Positions 1 through 9,574 are shown, counted from the first letter of the stretch. The stretch is DNA of 64,000 bases from an uncultured SAR116 cluster alpha proteobacterium (GCA_902578815.1 CACHEI010000006.1:1-64000); one strand, 5' to 3'. The notes: generated from the sequence alone by a model not told the origin. A program made the numbers and translations.

Positions 1-702
1 TTTATTGGAATTTTACCTGCTGCTGGTGCCACCCCGGCTTCCCTTATGGGTTATGGGATAACCAAAATGGCTTCCAGAACTCCTGAACAATTTGGAAAAG
101 GAGCACTCGATGGAGTGGCTGCCCCAGAAGCTGCAAACAATTCTGCGTCAACAGGTGCGATGCTTCCAATGATGACACTCGGGATACCAGGCTCTCCCAC
201 CACCGCGGTGTTACTCGCGGGAATGGTGATTTGGGGGCTCGATCCAGGGCCGTTGTTGTTTTCAGAGCAGCCAGATTTTGTCTGGCCGTTGATTGGTTCT
301 TTCTACATATCCAATCTAGTCGCGTTATTGGTTAATCTTGCTTTCATTCCAATATTTCTTTGGATGCTGAGAATGCCATTCACAATTTTATCACCTATCA
401 TTTTCGTTTTGTCTCTCGTCGGAACATACGCAGCGTACATGAATATGTTTGACGTTTGGTTAATGGTGCTGGTGGGCTTTGGTGGGTTCTTTATGAGAAT
501 GTTGGATTACCCTGTGGCGCCCGCAGTTTTGGCGATTGTACTTGGACCCATAGCAGAGCCAGCTCTTCGCCAAACCCTGATGCAATACGAGACTTTTACA
601 ATATTTTTTACTCGGCCAATTGCTGCGCCAATCACAATAATAGCCATAATCCTTATTTTGCTTCCGGGTCTAAAATTGATCCTCAAAAAAATTACTAAAT
701 GA
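1..702 (+). CDS. TctA-family tripartite tricarboxylate transporter permease, C-terminal part
   Basis: The frame is open from the first base, so the gene starts outside the window and only about 233 C-terminal residues are seen. It opens inside a G-I-L-P-A-A-G-A-T loop and continues through MTLGIPGSPTTAVLLAGM, a glycine/proline-rich pattern typical of the large TctA membrane subunit. Several hydrophobic helices follow, and the protein ends in a helix with a short lysine-rich tail. By family knowledge TctA works with a small TctB subunit and a periplasmic TctC binding protein to import carboxylates such as citrate; neither partner is visible, and they would lie to the left. The substrate cannot be predicted. 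The family call is fairly certain. Confidence 0.85.
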   Translation, partial: FIGILPAAGATPASLMGYGITKMASRTPEQFGKGALDGVAAPEAANNSASTGAMLPMMTLGIPGSPTTAVLLAGMVIWGLDPGPLLFSEQPDFVWPLIGSFYISNLVALLVNLAFIPIFLWMLRMPFTILSPIIFVLSLVGTYAAYMNMFDVWLMVLVGFGGFFMRMLDYPVAPAVLAIVLGPIAEPALRQTLMQYETFTIFFTRPIAAPITIIAIILILLPGLKLILKKITK

Positions 703-816
703 ATAAATGGCATATGTATACATGAACTATGATTTTTTCACCTGCTCGGCGGAAAATTTGCACAAAGTCAGCATCACATTCTTTGATAAAATCTCCTAAT
801 TGATTATCTACCACTC

Positions 817-1506
817 ATGCCCACTCAACCTAAAACTATGCCCTGCAAAGCTATCATCTTTGACATGGACGGTCTGCTGCTCGACAGCGAAACCCTGTCC
901 TTTGAAACCTATGTTGAAACTGCAGATCGATATGGGATTACCGCCGGCTTCGATAGCTACAGCCGGATTCTTGGGCTGAACATGATTGATGGAGTTGACA
1001 TGTTGCGGAGCATTCTGCCCGCGCACATTGATGCCACAGTCTTCAAGGCTGAATGGGTTACTCAATATAATGAAAGGCTAGCAGCTTCAGTACCAGTGAA
1101 GACAGGTGTTGCCGATGTCATCAACCGGCTTGCCACGTGTAACATACCGATGGCCGTGGCGACGTCGTCACAGGGTGAAAAGGCGCGCGACGTTCTGGAC
1201 CGAGCCGGTCTGGCGGCACATATGCTGGCTATCACAGGCAGCGATGAGGTTGTGCGCGGCAAACCAGCGCCTGATGTCTATCTCGCCAGCATCGAAAAGC
1301 TAGTGACATTGTGCGGCATCACGGGCGCTGATGATTGTGTCGCATTCGAGGATTCGGAAGTGGGCGTAAGGGCTGCCCTTGCTGCGGGCCTGCGCGTCAT
1401 TCAGATACCCGATCTGTTGCCAGCTGCAAAACCACCATCACCTCCCTTCCATCTGGTCGCAGATACGCTGACAACCGGGATTGGATGGCTAAAAATTAAC
1501 GCATGA
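817..1506 (+). CDS. HAD-superfamily phosphatase/phosphoglucomutase-like hydrolase
   Basis: A 229-residue haloacid dehalogenase-fold protein. Motif I is IIFDMDGLLLDSE (about residues 13-25) with both catalytic aspartates, motif II is the S/T of VATSSQ, the motif III lysine is in GKPAPDVY, and motif IV is FEDSEVG. The helical cap between motifs I and II fits the beta-phosphoglucomutase/CbbY-like subfamily (Pfam HAD_2). Such enzymes remove phosphate from small sugar phosphates or related metabolites; the substrate is not readable from sequence. An alternative ATG lies at 838, just before the conserved core. It stands alone between the TctA end and the glyoxalase pair. Confidence 0.85.
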   Translation: MPTQPKTMPCKAIIFDMDGLLLDSETLSFETYVETADRYGITAGFDSYSRILGLNMIDGVDMLRSILPAHIDATVFKAEWVTQYNERLAASVPVKTGVADVINRLATCNIPMAVATSSQGEKARDVLDRAGLAAHMLAITGSDEVVRGKPAPDVYLASIEKLVTLCGITGADDCVAFEDSEVGVRAALAAGLRVIQIPDLLPAAKPPSPPFHLVADTLTTGIGWLKINA

Positions 1507-1596
1507 TTGGCTGACTACTGAGCATGATTTAGTGGACGCGCTAAGCTGAAATGCCTACCCTTTACAACAGATAAGACGTCAATTCGGAGGCTGAAC

Positions 1597-2037
1597 ATGC
1601 GATATCTCCACACCATGGTCAGGGTGCAAAGCCTTGAGGACTCGCTTGATTTCTACTGCAATAAGCTCGGGCTTGTTGAAACACGGCGCAAGGAGGTGGC
1701 ATCAGGCAGGTTCACTTTGGTTTTTTTGGCAGCAAACAAGGATGCCGACAGCGCGCGGGCAAGCGGATCACCTGAACTGGAACTGACCTATAACTGGGAT
1801 ACGGAAGATTATGACTATGGCCGCAATTTTGGTCACCTTGCCTACAAGGTCGACAATATCTACGAGATATGCCAACGCCTGATGGATGCTGGGGTGGCGA
1901 TCAACCGGCCACCACGCGATGGCCACATGGCCTTCGTCAAATCACCAGATAACATATCGATCGAGTTGCTGCAGGATGGCGATGCGCTGCCGCCCGCCGA
2001 ACCATGGGCGTCAATGGAAAATTCCGGTAGCTGGTAA
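1597..2037 (+). CDS. gloA: Lactoylglutathione lyase (glyoxalase I)
   Basis: A 146-residue vicinal-oxygen-chelate protein of usual glyoxalase I length. The expected metal ligands are H5, E62 (in LELTYNW), H80 (in FGHLAY) and E123 (in SIELLQ), arranged in two beta-alpha-beta-beta-beta halves. It isomerises the methylglyoxal-glutathione hemithioacetal to S-lactoylglutathione. The start is supported by a GGAGG sequence about 8 bases upstream. The next gene, 39 bases downstream on the same strand, encodes glyoxalase II, so the two probably form a methylglyoxal-detoxification operon. Confidence 0.92.
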   Translation: MRYLHTMVRVQSLEDSLDFYCNKLGLVETRRKEVASGRFTLVFLAANKDADSARASGSPELELTYNWDTEDYDYGRNFGHLAYKVDNIYEICQRLMDAGVAINRPPRDGHMAFVKSPDNISIELLQDGDALPPAEPWASMENSGSW

Positions 2038-2076
2038 CAGTAATGGCAGAAACCATAATGGAAGGGGAGCGCGCAG

Positions 2077-2841
2077 ATGCTGGAAATCCATCAATTTCCC
2101 TATGGTGACGATAATTACGGCGTGCTGCTGCATTGCCATAACAGCGGTGAGACGGCCATGGTCGATGCGGGCGACGCCGATGCCGGCGAACAGGCGCTTG
2201 CCAGAACCGGCTGGCCCCTGAGCCAGATTTGGATTACCCATCATCACGGTGATCACACTATGGGACTGGCTGCGCTGAAAGCGGCACACAATGCGCATGT
2301 GATTGGTCCGGCGACAGGGGGAAAGCCGGTGGCCGGTGTTGATCAACAGGTGGATGAAAGTGCGCATTTCGCCTTTGCCTCACGTGAAGTACGGGTGCTG
2401 ACAACGCCCGGGCATACGCTTGATATGACCAATTTTTACCTACCGAGCGAGAAGCTGGTGTTTACCGGCGACACGTTGTTTGCTATGGGCTGTGGCCGTC
2501 TTTTCGAGGGGGATGCACCAATGATGTGGGCCAGCCTGAACAAGCTGATGGCATTGCCCGATGACACGACCATCTATTGCAGCCATGAATATACAGTCGG
2601 AAACGCGACCTTCGCGCTATCAGTTGACCCGAACAATCAGACGTTGATTGATCGAGCGCAGCAAGTGACCGACCTGCGTATTGCCGGTGAGTCGACGGTG
2701 CCGACGATCATGTCTCTGGAAAAGGCAACGAACCCCTTTCTGCGGGCGGGGGATCCCGGCATAAGGTCAATTTTGGAAATGCCGAATGACAGCGATGCCG
2801 AAGTTTTTGCCGAGATCAGGCGCCGCAAGGATAATTTCTAG
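2077..2841 (+). CDS. gloB: Hydroxyacylglutathione hydrolase (glyoxalase II)
   Basis: A 254-residue metallo-beta-lactamase-fold protein with the binuclear metal motif THHHGDH at residues 54-60, a TTPGHT motif, GDTLF and a CSHEYT segment near residue 170, all diagnostic of glyoxalase II. The C-terminal region with NPFLR is the substrate-binding helical domain of true GloB. It hydrolyses S-lactoylglutathione to D-lactate and glutathione. An AAGGGGAG ribosome-binding site precedes the ATG. It pairs with gloA upstream and overlaps the end of the convergent fni gene by 4 bases. Confidence 0.93.
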   Translation: MLEIHQFPYGDDNYGVLLHCHNSGETAMVDAGDADAGEQALARTGWPLSQIWITHHHGDHTMGLAALKAAHNAHVIGPATGGKPVAGVDQQVDESAHFAFASREVRVLTTPGHTLDMTNFYLPSEKLVFTGDTLFAMGCGRLFEGDAPMMWASLNKLMALPDDTTIYCSHEYTVGNATFALSVDPNNQTLIDRAQQVTDLRIAGESTVPTIMSLEKATNPFLRAGDPGIRSILEMPNDSDAEVFAEIRRRKDNF

Positions 2842-3878
2842 CCACCTTCGGCAATCCTGCCACCAACCTCGCGAAAGTGCGGGATATCCGGTGCACCTGT
2901 AAGAAACAACGCCAACGCCATCTGTGCCTTGAGATCAGCAAGTGTTCGGCTCGCCGCCACCCTATCAGGTGGGCCATTCTCCAGCCCGACAAGCGCCTTC
3001 AGCACCGGTCTGGCGAGCGACACAGCCGTCGCGCCAAGCCAGATTGCCTTGGCCGCATCGAGGCCGTTTCGCACCCCACCAGAAGCCAGGAGCGTTTTCT
3101 CCGGCATTACTGTGCTGATCTCGTGCAGGCAAGTCACCGTTGGCGTTCCCCAATCAAGAAACGGCACAAAAAGACTTGGGTCTTCGCGGCGCGCCGCCTC
3201 AATCCGTGTCCAGTTGGTACCCCCGAGACCCGCCACATCGACTGCCCAGACACCCACATCGAAAAGGCGGCGCGCAACCGCCACACCAATACCAGCACCA
3301 ACCTCCTTGATGATTACCCTGCAGGGAAGAGCAACAACAGCCTGTTCAATGGCCGCCAGCACATGACGCCAGTCACGCTCGCCCTCGGGCTGGACAGCTT
3401 CCTGCAGGGGGTTGAGATGAATGGCAATAGCATCGGCCCGCAAATCATCAACGGCGCGTCTGGCGAGATCGAGACCACCAGCCTGTGCCAGCTGAATACC
3501 ACCCAGATTGCCGATCAGGGGAATTGACGGCGCGAGTGCGCGCAGATCAGCCTGCGAACTGCCAGCCTCAAGACTAGCGCGTTGTGAGCCGACAGCAAGG
3601 CCAATCCCGTGAGTCTCAGCAAGTTCTGCAAGTGCACGGTTGATGCTGGTCGCCCGTGCCGTGCCACCGGTCATTGCGCCAATGAAAAGTGGGGCCGAAA
3701 TATTATGATCCAACAATTCAATCCCAAGGTCTATATCCTCAAGCCTGCATTCAGGGATCGCACAATGATCGAGACGGACATTATCAAAGCCAGCGTCAAT
3801 TGCCGCCATGGCAAGCGGTTCAAGTGCCAACGCAATATGAGCATCCTTGCGATCAGAGCTGTTCGTCTGTTCAGACAT
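2838..3878 (-). CDS. fni: Type 2 isopentenyl-diphosphate delta-isomerase
   Basis: A 346-residue FMN-dependent TIM-barrel protein of the type 2 IPP isomerase family, shown by FIGAMTGGT near the N-terminal third, GSQRASLE, the NPLQEAVQPEGE segment, IKEVGAGI and a final phosphate-binding SGGVRNGLDAAKA. It interconverts isopentenyl and dimethylallyl diphosphate and so feeds CrtE. Its start overlaps the end of blh by 8 bases and has an AAGGA ribosome-binding site about 8 bases upstream. It is the last gene of the rhodopsin/retinal cluster, so it is probably a dedicated precursor-supply gene, as in other marine rhodopsin operons. Confidence 0.93.
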   Translation of the reverse strand: MSEQTNSSDRKDAHIALALEPLAMAAIDAGFDNVRLDHCAIPECRLEDIDLGIELLDHNISAPLFIGAMTGGTARATSINRALAELAETHGIGLAVGSQRASLEAGSSQADLRALAPSIPLIGNLGGIQLAQAGGLDLARRAVDDLRADAIAIHLNPLQEAVQPEGERDWRHVLAAIEQAVVALPCRVIIKEVGAGIGVAVARRLFDVGVWAVDVAGLGGTNWTRIEAARREDPSLFVPFLDWGTPTVTCLHEISTVMPEKTLLASGGVRNGLDAAKAIWLGATAVSLARPVLKALVGLENGPPDRVAASRTLADLKAQMALALFLTGAPDIPHFREVGGRIAEGG

Positions 3879-4728
3879 GATGATTTTCCTTGCTGGGAAT
3901 TGTCCGCTTTAGCGCAAAAAAGCCGTCAACCAATAACATATGCGGTACTGTAAGAGCAGCGAGCCCTATAAACACAACTCTCAGCAATGCCGATTCCACC
4001 ATCATGAAGCTGGCGCACCACCAGTACGCAGCTGCGCCAGCAACCCAGCTTGTGAGGGTAAAAGCCATGGCCCCAGTAAACAACAAGTGGCGCGGGAACT
4101 CCGCTTTCACGACTGTCCAAACAGACCAGAGATGCCGTGCAGAATGAACACAGCAGAAGTAAAAGGCAAAACCAACAAGAGGCGGTGCTATTATGAAGAA
4201 CAGGATCAGCAAGCCTGCTTCAAAAAACCCTTGGCGCCAGCGGGCCTCCCAAAAGGCCTGCCATGAGTAGATGGCAAGGGCCACCGCAATCATCACAGAT
4301 GCCAAGTCAATTGCCATCCAAACAGACGCGGCATCACCCCCAATGAGATAGCCAAAAATGACATTAACCTCCGGCCGGTGGCTTTGGCTTATGCCAGCGA
4401 CAACGACACCGCCATGGGCTACCACCTGAACGTACCGGAAAAATCCGGTCCCCGCGCGGGTATCACCAAGACCAAAATGGACAACGCTGATGCCTAGAAA
4501 CCCAATCAGCGCGGCCACAGGAAAGACCAGCCACAATCCAACAACAAGGCCAGCCAACACCACATATAGAATGATGAAACGAATCATTTTGACAGGTCGG
4601 TTAGCCTGTCCAAGACAGGCCGCAATAGCACCATCAAACGCCCCATGTGGCAGGCCAATAAGCACCACACCACCCAGCGCCAGCAGATTGACCAGGCCAA
4701 AGCTGGTAATCAGTGCTTCAATGGTCAT
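3871..4728 (-). CDS. blh: Brp/Blh-family beta-carotene 15,15'-dioxygenase
   Basis: A 285-residue integral membrane protein with at least seven hydrophobic helices. The motif GLPHGAFDGA near the N-terminus supplies a conserved histidine, and further likely iron-binding histidines sit in VVHFGLGD, CVHSARHLW and TVPHMLLVD, the pattern of Brp/Blh proteins. It cleaves beta-carotene symmetrically to two retinals, the proteorhodopsin chromophore. Its ATG overlaps the crtY stop (ATGA) and has a GAGAGGA site 5 bases upstream, indicating translational coupling. Confidence 0.93.
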   Translation of the reverse strand: MTIEALITSFGLVNLLALGGVVLIGLPHGAFDGAIAACLGQANRPVKMIRFIILYVVLAGLVVGLWLVFPVAALIGFLGISVVHFGLGDTRAGTGFFRYVQVVAHGGVVVAGISQSHRPEVNVIFGYLIGGDAASVWMAIDLASVMIAVALAIYSWQAFWEARWRQGFFEAGLLILFFIIAPPLVGFAFYFCCVHSARHLWSVWTVVKAEFPRHLLFTGAMAFTLTSWVAGAAAYWWCASFMMVESALLRVVFIGLAALTVPHMLLVDGFFALKRTIPSKENHHV

Positions 4729-5900
4729 AACGTCCTCTCACCCCCACGAGAAGGGGAAATCACCCCAGCTAGGTTCGGGTTAGAAGCCCCAAATATCAGG
4801 CAACAAACCGCCTTGATGAAAATCCATTTCGGCATTGCCATAATAACCTTGAGTCGGAGTACCCATCCCGCCTCACCACTCAAAAACAGTGCAAATTCGT
4901 CACCATCAAGCGCCCGTGCCATTCTCAGAAATAAAGCTGGAGCGCGCGCCGGCCAATGGCGCAGGACAGCAACAAAAACCTCATCCATCCACAAATCAAC
5001 TGGTTTGTGGGGGCTACGCACAACCAGCGGGCCACCTCTGTCAGTCGTCGCTGCGGCCTGGCCAGCTCTAGAAATAGTGTCGGCGATCTGCCTTTGAATG
5101 AAGGTAAAGGCATAACCGCTTGAGGGTCTGATGGCCCCACCATTGCTCCCAAGTCCTATCATGGCGGATGCGGACCGAGGCAGGCGTCCTAAGGGTATTG
5201 CGCCAGCCTCCGTTCTTTCGGTGGTAAATTTGGCAACGCCGCAATGCGCCGCAAGGTACTGGATGATTGCTGTCTCGAAAAAAGCATCAGGTTCGCGCTT
5301 GGGAGCAAACATGGTCGATTCAACAAGGGCTGTCCTATCATCAAAGGGAAGCAAATAAATGAAATGAATACCGCGCGACTGATCGCAGCGAAAATCCATT
5401 AGAATCGCCTGGGACGGATCAAAGCTGCCTTTTGCAGCCGCAACCTCCCACCCGATAAAATGCTGGATCATCTGGCCTGCTGGTACCGCAGGTGGACGAC
5501 TGTCAAGAATCTGTGCGGTGGGAACATCCTTCAATGTCTTTTGGCTGACAAACCTCACCCCATGGCCACGAGCCAGTTCAGTGCAATGAGATTCCCACCG
5601 GTTGCGATGTAGGGCGTGATAGGCATGTTTCTGTGATGCCAACAGAGCTTCACCTTCAGCCGTTGAAACGCGCCAACAAGTCCATCTATGACGGGCAAGT
5701 TCTGCCGCTTCCTCCAACCCAGGCATTTGCCAAAATCCCCAGATATGGTCCTGCCGTGGCGGCGCCCCGTCAGGATGCGCCAGCGTCAGCCGGTGATGCG
5801 GCACCTCATCAGCCTTCGCAGCAAGAGACAGGGCCGCGCATCCATCACCGATGACGTGGACAATTTGCCGAATAGGCTTGGATTGTGCGCTAGCTGACAT
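4725..5900 (-). CDS. crtY: Lycopene beta-cyclase
   Basis: A flavoprotein cyclase of the bacterial CrtY type: an N-terminal dinucleotide-binding segment (VHVIGDGCAALSLA), the DSRPP motif, the acidic FDPSQAILMDFRCDQ region, LPFDDRTALVESTMF and the G-x-x-G-G-x-x-x-P-S-S-G-Y-A-F segment. It makes both beta-ionone rings of beta-carotene. The open frame extends to 5945, but the ATG at 5900 is preferred: it has a GAGGT site about 8 bases upstream, overlaps crtB by only 11 bases and gives 391 residues, a normal length. The stop overlaps the blh start. Confidence 0.92.
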   Translation of the reverse strand: MSASAQSKPIRQIVHVIGDGCAALSLAAKADEVPHHRLTLAHPDGAPPRQDHIWGFWQMPGLEEAAELARHRWTCWRVSTAEGEALLASQKHAYHALHRNRWESHCTELARGHGVRFVSQKTLKDVPTAQILDSRPPAVPAGQMIQHFIGWEVAAAKGSFDPSQAILMDFRCDQSRGIHFIYLLPFDDRTALVESTMFAPKREPDAFFETAIIQYLAAHCGVAKFTTERTEAGAIPLGRLPRSASAMIGLGSNGGAIRPSSGYAFTFIQRQIADTISRAGQAAATTDRGGPLVVRSPHKPVDLWMDEVFVAVLRHWPARAPALFLRMARALDGDEFALFLSGEAGWVLRLKVIMAMPKWIFIKAVCCLIFGASNPNLAGVISPSRGGERTL

Positions 5901-6828
5901 GCGGTAGACCTCGCAGGGCTTGATGAAGCGACCTGTCATGACCAATGTGATGCGACGTTAATGCACGGTTACACATACTGCCAAATGCAAGCCCAGAACA
6001 CCATAATTTTGTTGGGCTGCTTGTTACCTGTCGGCCACGATGCCAGGCAAACCCTTTGGTGGCAAGCTGCACACCAATCTGTCGATAGACACGGGCCGCA
6101 ACAGCAATGCCAAGATGCGCACGCCAAGGTAGATAGAGATAGCCAATCGCACCACTTTGATAGAATTGATCTGCTAACAACAGGAGCCGCCCAACCGCCC
6201 TGGCAATCTTGTGGTTGTCGGCACCATTTGGGTTATCAGCCGCGGCACAGATCGCTACTGGTGACATGTCATCGACCCACGCCCCGGGCAGGTAGCGCCG
6301 GCCCATCCGGGCATCCTCTAGAACATCGCGGGCGATGTTGGTCAGCTGCATTCCGATACCAAGATCTATGGCATGGGCTTTAGCGTTGGCGTCCCGACAG
6401 TCTAAAACGTCACACATCAGCAATCCAACAGTTCCGGCAACACGATACGCGTAGCGCAGTAGCGCAACTTCATCGTCAAGACCGACCTCATCAGCCTGAT
6501 CCTGCAAAAGCCCATCGATCAGCGCGGTCAGGACAGCCGGTGAAAATTCCATCTCAATCATGAAAGGGCGAAAGGCGGCAAAAGCCGGATCATCACCCGT
6601 CCTGCCTGCTGCCAGATCTTCCTTGATGCAAGCTAGGCGAGCGGGTCCATCCGGAATATCGTCATCTGCCATATCATCAAGAAGCCGGCAAAACGCGTAG
6701 AGCCGGGTGGCATTTTTGCCCATTCTCGCACCCAGAAAACGAGTTGCCCAATGGAAACTGCGCCCATTAACGGCAAGCGAGTCCTGCGGTGTGAGAGTTT
6801 CGTTGCGGATCATTCCCCTGTCGGCCAC
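5890..6828 (-). CDS. crtB: Phytoene synthase
   Basis: A 312-residue squalene/phytoene synthase family protein with both aspartate-rich diphosphate motifs: FCRLLDDMADDD and NIARDVLEDARMGRRYLP. It condenses two geranylgeranyl diphosphates to phytoene. The listed start is a GTG preceded by GAGGTGA; an ATG five codons in (6813) is possible, but its AGGGGA sits too close to be an ideal ribosome-binding site. The gene is 32 bases after crtI and overlaps crtY. The C-terminal end (about 25 residues) looks unlike the family core and may be disordered. Confidence 0.92.
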   Translation of the reverse strand: MADRGMIRNETLTPQDSLAVNGRSFHWATRFLGARMGKNATRLYAFCRLLDDMADDDIPDGPARLACIKEDLAAGRTGDDPAFAAFRPFMIEMEFSPAVLTALIDGLLQDQADEVGLDDEVALLRYAYRVAGTVGLLMCDVLDCRDANAKAHAIDLGIGMQLTNIARDVLEDARMGRRYLPGAWVDDMSPVAICAAADNPNGADNHKIARAVGRLLLLADQFYQSGAIGYLYLPWRAHLGIAVAARVYRQIGVQLATKGFAWHRGRQVTSSPTKLWCSGLAFGSMCNRALTSHHIGHDRSLHQALRGLPHVS

Positions 6829-6860
6829 ACGTGGCCATCACCTCTCGTTATCCGGAGACA

Positions 6861-8405
6861 TCAGCCAGCTGTGCGCGCCTGATCCTCCTCATCTATCAAA
6901 GCTTCAACCACCTTAGCAGAACAAAGCACACCTGGCATCCCAGCACCCGGATGCGCGCCAGCAGCAGAAAAATAGAGGTTTGGAATATGTGGATCTCGGT
7001 TATGGTAGCGAAACCATGCTGACTGTGCAAATATCGGCGAGATTGAAAATCCAGCACCATGCATCGATCGGTAATCTGTCTTGAAATGTTCGGGCGTCAT
7101 CCAAAAATCCTCAGTGATAACAGCCTCAAGACCCGGCATAATGGTATCGCCCAGGGCCGCAACAATCCGATCGCGCAATATAGGACCAGTTTCCTGCCAA
7201 TCAATCTTGCCAAGCAGATTTGGCACTGGACACAGAACGTAAAAACTGTCACAGCCTTCAGGCGCAAAGCTGGGATCGGTTGCGGTGGGTCGATGCAGAT
7301 ACAATGAAAAATCATCGGCAAGGATCTTCTTGTCAAAGATGTCGGTAAGCAGTTCCTTGAAGCGGGGACCCATCCAAATCGTGTGATGGGCAACTTCCGC
7401 ATAGTTTTTTTGGGTGCCAAAGAACAGCACATAAAGACCCATCGAATATTGCGTAACCGCCTCCGGCAAGGCGCGTTTGCGTCGCCTGTCAGCGGTTGGT
7501 AGCATCTCCGCATAAACCGTTGGTGGATCGCCATTGCAAATCACCCGGCCAGCAGAAAACACCCGCCCATCGACGGCCTTCGCCCCGGTTGCGTAGCATC
7601 CTTTCATTGTTATTTCCTCGATATCAGTATTCAAAACCACCTGCACGCCCGCGCGTTCCAGCAGCTGGTGCAACTGTTCCACAAGTCGCCCCGTGCCACC
7701 CATGCAGAAAAACACGCCCCATCGGCGCTCTAAGTAATGGATCAGACTGTAAATCGAGGTTGTGGTAAAGGGATTCCCTCCAACTAGCAAAGGATGGATT
7801 GAGAATGCCTGACGTAGCAAAGGATGTCTTATGTGACTGTTAACAATTCCAGCGACCGTCTTGTAGCTGCGCAACCGCAGAAGTGATGGCACTTGTGCTA
7901 TCATTGTCCAGAACTGAGTAAAGGGCTGGTCAGCAAGCTTTTCAAAGCCAATCTCGAAAATCTGCTTTGAGGTTTTAAGCAAACCCGCGTAGCCTTCAAC
8001 ATCATGAATGTTAAATCGCCGTATTTCTTCATTGGTATCCTCAATTGATGGTCGATAGTCGAATTGCTGTCCATCGTGAAATTGAAAGCGGTACCAGGGA
8101 TCCAGAGGACGGAATTCGAGATGGTCCTCAAGGCGCTCGCCAAACAGCGCAAACAACTCGTCAAACAGAAACGGTGCCGTGATTACAGTCGGGCCCGCAT
8201 CATGGCGAAAGCCTCCCCGCTCAAACACCTGTGCGCGGCCACCGATAGCCTTTAACCTATCAACCAGCGTCACCGAATAGCCTTTAGCGCGCATTCTAAG
8301 GGCAGCTGCAATGCCGCCAAAGCCTGCGCCGATAACAAGAACATCACTGTCGTTAAACGCATCCACTCCGTCTTTGACGGTGTGTACGCGAGAAGGTTTC
8401 TTCAT
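6861..8405 (-). CDS. crtI: Phytoene desaturase (lycopene-forming type)
   Basis: A 514-residue CrtI-type FAD enzyme. It has an N-terminal FAD-binding VLVIGAGFGGIAAALRM, the GGRAQVFERGGFRHDAGP segment and the C-terminal signature AAGAHPGAGMPGVLCSAK. It converts phytoene to lycopene, the CrtY substrate. It starts 12 bases after the crtE stop without an obvious strong ribosome-binding site, so re-initiation from crtE is likely. Length and motifs are normal; the desaturase step number is inferred from the presence of crtY and blh. Confidence 0.94.
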   Translation of the reverse strand: MKKPSRVHTVKDGVDAFNDSDVLVIGAGFGGIAAALRMRAKGYSVTLVDRLKAIGGRAQVFERGGFRHDAGPTVITAPFLFDELFALFGERLEDHLEFRPLDPWYRFQFHDGQQFDYRPSIEDTNEEIRRFNIHDVEGYAGLLKTSKQIFEIGFEKLADQPFTQFWTMIAQVPSLLRLRSYKTVAGIVNSHIRHPLLRQAFSIHPLLVGGNPFTTTSIYSLIHYLERRWGVFFCMGGTGRLVEQLHQLLERAGVQVVLNTDIEEITMKGCYATGAKAVDGRVFSAGRVICNGDPPTVYAEMLPTADRRRKRALPEAVTQYSMGLYVLFFGTQKNYAEVAHHTIWMGPRFKELLTDIFDKKILADDFSLYLHRPTATDPSFAPEGCDSFYVLCPVPNLLGKIDWQETGPILRDRIVAALGDTIMPGLEAVITEDFWMTPEHFKTDYRSMHGAGFSISPIFAQSAWFRYHNRDPHIPNLYFSAAGAHPGAGMPGVLCSAKVVEALIDEEDQARTAG

Positions 8406-8417
8406 GGCAATCGATCT

Positions 8418-9455
8418 TTAGAAGACGCAGTTCTGCGGAGCCAAAGCTCGGACTGACTTCTGACAGACCTGTTCCAGCATCTGCTGTACAGGCATGATTA
8501 CCTCCATCAGCTCGTCAGGCAGAGATGCAGCTAGCCGCTCGCTTTCATCAAGCATACCTTGCATCCTGACAGTGGCAACTTTTATAGCTGCCGATCCCAT
8601 GATTGCGTCCCGCCATTTCGCCAGCTGTACAACGCTGCCTGAAGCATACCAGCCATCGAATATGATCCGCTTTTCGTCTGCTAGACTTTCCCTGAACAAT
8701 ACGACAACCGCGTTTGGCGCGCGTCTTCCAAGATCAGAGCCAATCGTCGCGGCGCCATCATCACCTTGGAAATTCAAAATGTCATTGGCGATTTGGTAGG
8801 CGTTGCCAAGGCAGCGAAAATAAGCACCAACATTCGCAGATGCTCCACCATGAAGCGCCATAGCGGCAACGCCTTCGAGTGGCGCAGTCAACAGCGGTGC
8901 TGTCTTGTCAGCTGCGATTTCAACATAGGTCTGCCAGTCGCAACTTCGCTTAATATCAAACTCGCGAGCCTCACCCATGGTTGTTGTCTTCATGTGATCG
9001 GCAAGAATTTTCACCAACATTGGCGTCTGAGAACGCTGTGCCGCCTCTGCAGCAAGTTCAAAAGACAGTGCAACTAGCCAGTCCCCAAATGTTAGCGCAA
9101 TATCACGGCCATATTTTGCCCAAATGGCAGGGCGCCCGCGACGGAGTCGGTCCCCGTCACAAATATCATCATGGATCAGCGAGGCATTATGCAAAACTTC
9201 GATTGCAACTGCCCAATGAAGAGCGGCAGCACGATCCACATTCAAAAGGTTAGAGGCACGGAGAGCCATTTTCGCCCGCAACATCTTGCCCGGCTTGGCA
9301 AAATGGTGGTTGGCTGCCTCGGCCAACGGCATCTCAGCCTTAGGCAGGCGAGCTTTGATAAAATTTGCTAAACGGTCTGTGGTTGATTGATGTCCTGCTA
9401 AGTTTACTGGATTATCCTCAACAAAAGAGTTCACCAACGGTGACAGTTCCATCAT
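8418..9455 (-). CDS. crtE: Geranylgeranyl diphosphate synthase (polyprenyl synthetase family)
   Basis: A 345-residue isoprenyl synthetase. The first aspartate-rich motif IHDDICDGDRLRRGRPAIW is intact. The second region reads NDILNFQGDD, so the usual DDxxD is degenerate. It should elongate isopentenyl diphosphate units to geranylgeranyl diphosphate for CrtB; the exact chain length is inferred from operon position. Two adjacent ATGs (9455 and 9452) are possible. It lies 128 bases downstream of proteorhodopsin, after a stem-loop, and is the first carotenoid gene of the cluster. Confidence 0.88.
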   Translation of the reverse strand: MMELSPLVNSFVEDNPVNLAGHQSTTDRLANFIKARLPKAEMPLAEAANHHFAKPGKMLRAKMALRASNLLNVDRAAALHWAVAIEVLHNASLIHDDICDGDRLRRGRPAIWAKYGRDIALTFGDWLVALSFELAAEAAQRSQTPMLVKILADHMKTTTMGEAREFDIKRSCDWQTYVEIAADKTAPLLTAPLEGVAAMALHGGASANVGAYFRCLGNAYQIANDILNFQGDDGAATIGSDLGRRAPNAVVVLFRESLADEKRIIFDGWYASGSVVQLAKWRDAIMGSAAIKVATVRMQGMLDESERLAASLPDELMEVIMPVQQMLEQVCQKSVRALAPQNCVF

Positions 9456-9550
9456 TACCTAAAACCTCTTCGATTAAGTTCACTCTAGAAATTCGTTTGG
9501 CTCGATCGTTACCTTGTAAAAATTAGTTCATTTCTTTTTCTAAAGAATGT

Positions 9551-9574
9551 GGGGCAGCCCACACAAGCTGCCCC
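9551..9574 (-). terminator. GC-rich stem-loop between proteorhodopsin and crtE
   Basis: Inverted repeat GGGGCAGC (9551-9558) / GCTGCCCC (9567-9574), 8-base loop, starting 10 bases after the proteorhodopsin stop. Read on the minus strand it is followed by a T-rich but not pure poly-T tract. It probably acts as a partial terminator or as a 3' stabiliser allowing far more rhodopsin than enzyme mRNA; read-through to crtE is inferred. Confidence 0.65.

Noticed and set aside
2877-3527. Long plus-strand frame opposite fni
   Set aside because: Arginine/cysteine-rich, no family pattern; it is a shadow of the well-supported isomerase gene.
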